Assembly (NCBI GenBank): GCA_025966435.1
Contig: JAICRQ010000255.1
Location: forward strand, 1 to 5,646
Length of the DNA stretch: 5,646 nt
Direction of reading: 5' to 3'
DNA from: Anaerolineales bacterium
Lineage (GTDB): Bacteria; Chloroflexota; Anaerolineae; Anaerolineales; Villigracilaceae
Below are positions 5,283 to 5,646 of this stretch, piece after piece (position 1 is the first letter of the stretch; every line of letters begins with the position of its first letter). A model generated the notes under the pieces. It worked only from the letters and a program-made list of their open reading frames with translations. It made no database searches and was not told the DNA's origin. The position numbers were made by a program, and so were the translations under genes.

Positions 5283-5646
5283 TTACTCGGCGATTTCAAC
5301 ACCCTGGACTTCACTCAGCACTTGATAGAAGGTACCTGTCTCCCCAAAAAATGTAGGGATAGCTTCCTTCCAGCCGCCAAAGTGGTCAATCGTGAACAAG
5401 TCTTCGATCGGTGGGTATTGCTCGGCGGTTGCTTGCGCTACTTCCGGGTCTGGGGAGCGCAAGCCATGCTTGGCAAAGATCTGCTGTGCCTCAGGCGTGA
5501 AGAGGAATTCGACAAATGCTTCTGCCACTTCGCGCGTGCCATGCTTGTCCACATACGAATCTACAACAGCAATTGGGTTATCGATTTGAATGGTGGAGCT
5601 TGGGAGAACCAATTCATAGGTTTGCCCTGCCTGCTGGCCGACCAGC
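5283..5646 (-). CDS. sbp: sulfate-binding protein, C-terminal 120 residues (5' end outside the window)
   Basis: The reading frame is open to the window edge, with the first full codon at 5643-5645, and ends in TAA at 5283-5285. It is therefore the 3' part of a longer gene; an apparent TTG start at 5610-5612 is internal. The visible part contains YELVLPSSTIQIDNPIAVVD, then VDKHGTREVAEAFVEFLFTPEAQQIFAKHGLRSPD and LFTIDHFGGWKEAIPTFFGETGTFYQVL. This is the C-terminal pattern of periplasmic-type sulfate/thiosulfate-binding proteins: VP-S-x-[ST]-I-x-x-x-x-PVAVVD, KGTR, TPE-[AG]-Q-x-[IL], and FTIDxFGGW. The protein delivers sulfate to the CysT/CysW permeases encoded directly downstream. The signal peptide or lipobox, which would show how it is anchored, is not in view. 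Molybdate-binding proteins are more distant and lack the KGTR...FGGW pattern. Confidence 0.93.
   Translation of the reverse strand, partial: LVGQQAGQTYELVLPSSTIQIDNPIAVVDSYVDKHGTREVAEAFVEFLFTPEAQQIFAKHGLRSPDPEVAQATAEQYPPIEDLFTIDHFGGWKEAIPTFFGETGTFYQVLSEVQGVEIAE

Overview
The window reads almost entirely from the minus strand and carries two gene blocks. Everything convincing on the plus strand is antisense shadow. The organism is probably an uncultured member of the Chloroflexota, perhaps Anaerolineae. That is an inference from the style of the proteins (a lipoprotein with a Thr/Pro-rich linker and compact aromatic-catabolism enzymes) and from the dispersed-type palindromic repeats between genes. 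It has not been tested by any search.

Right block (5646 down to 3490): the end of a sulfate-binding protein gene (sbp), then the two sulfate ABC-transporter permeases cysT and cysW. sbp and cysT are separated by a 15-bp perfect hairpin. cysT and cysW overlap by 4 bases (ATGA). No ATPase gene (cysA) follows cysW, so the ATPase must be encoded elsewhere or upstream of the window.

Middle (3302-3489): the main intergenic region, about 190 bases. It holds a good sigma70-like promoter for the next operon, a weaker second promoter, and a set of short repeated boxes. Three of these hexamers are spaced at exactly 11 bases. They look like an operator for an unidentified regulator.

Left block (3290 down to 1): a homogentisate-pathway operon for tyrosine/phenylalanine breakdown. 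hppD makes homogentisate from 4-hydroxyphenylpyruvate. A short fumarylacetoacetase-type hydrolase (fah) performs the last step. An unrecognised predicted lipoprotein follows, and then the start of hmgA (homogentisate 1,2-dioxygenase), which is cut by the window edge. A maleylacetoacetate isomerase is not seen. Two palindromic repeat elements sit in the gaps hppD/fah and fah/lipoprotein. Both touch possible gene starts and have probably misled automatic start calling.

Most of the window is conventional metabolism and transport. The points worth a second look are the hairpin that separates an excellent Shine-Dalgarno from the cysT start, the 11-bp-phased boxes upstream of hppD, the lipoprotein placed inside a catabolic operon, and the two intergenic palindromes.
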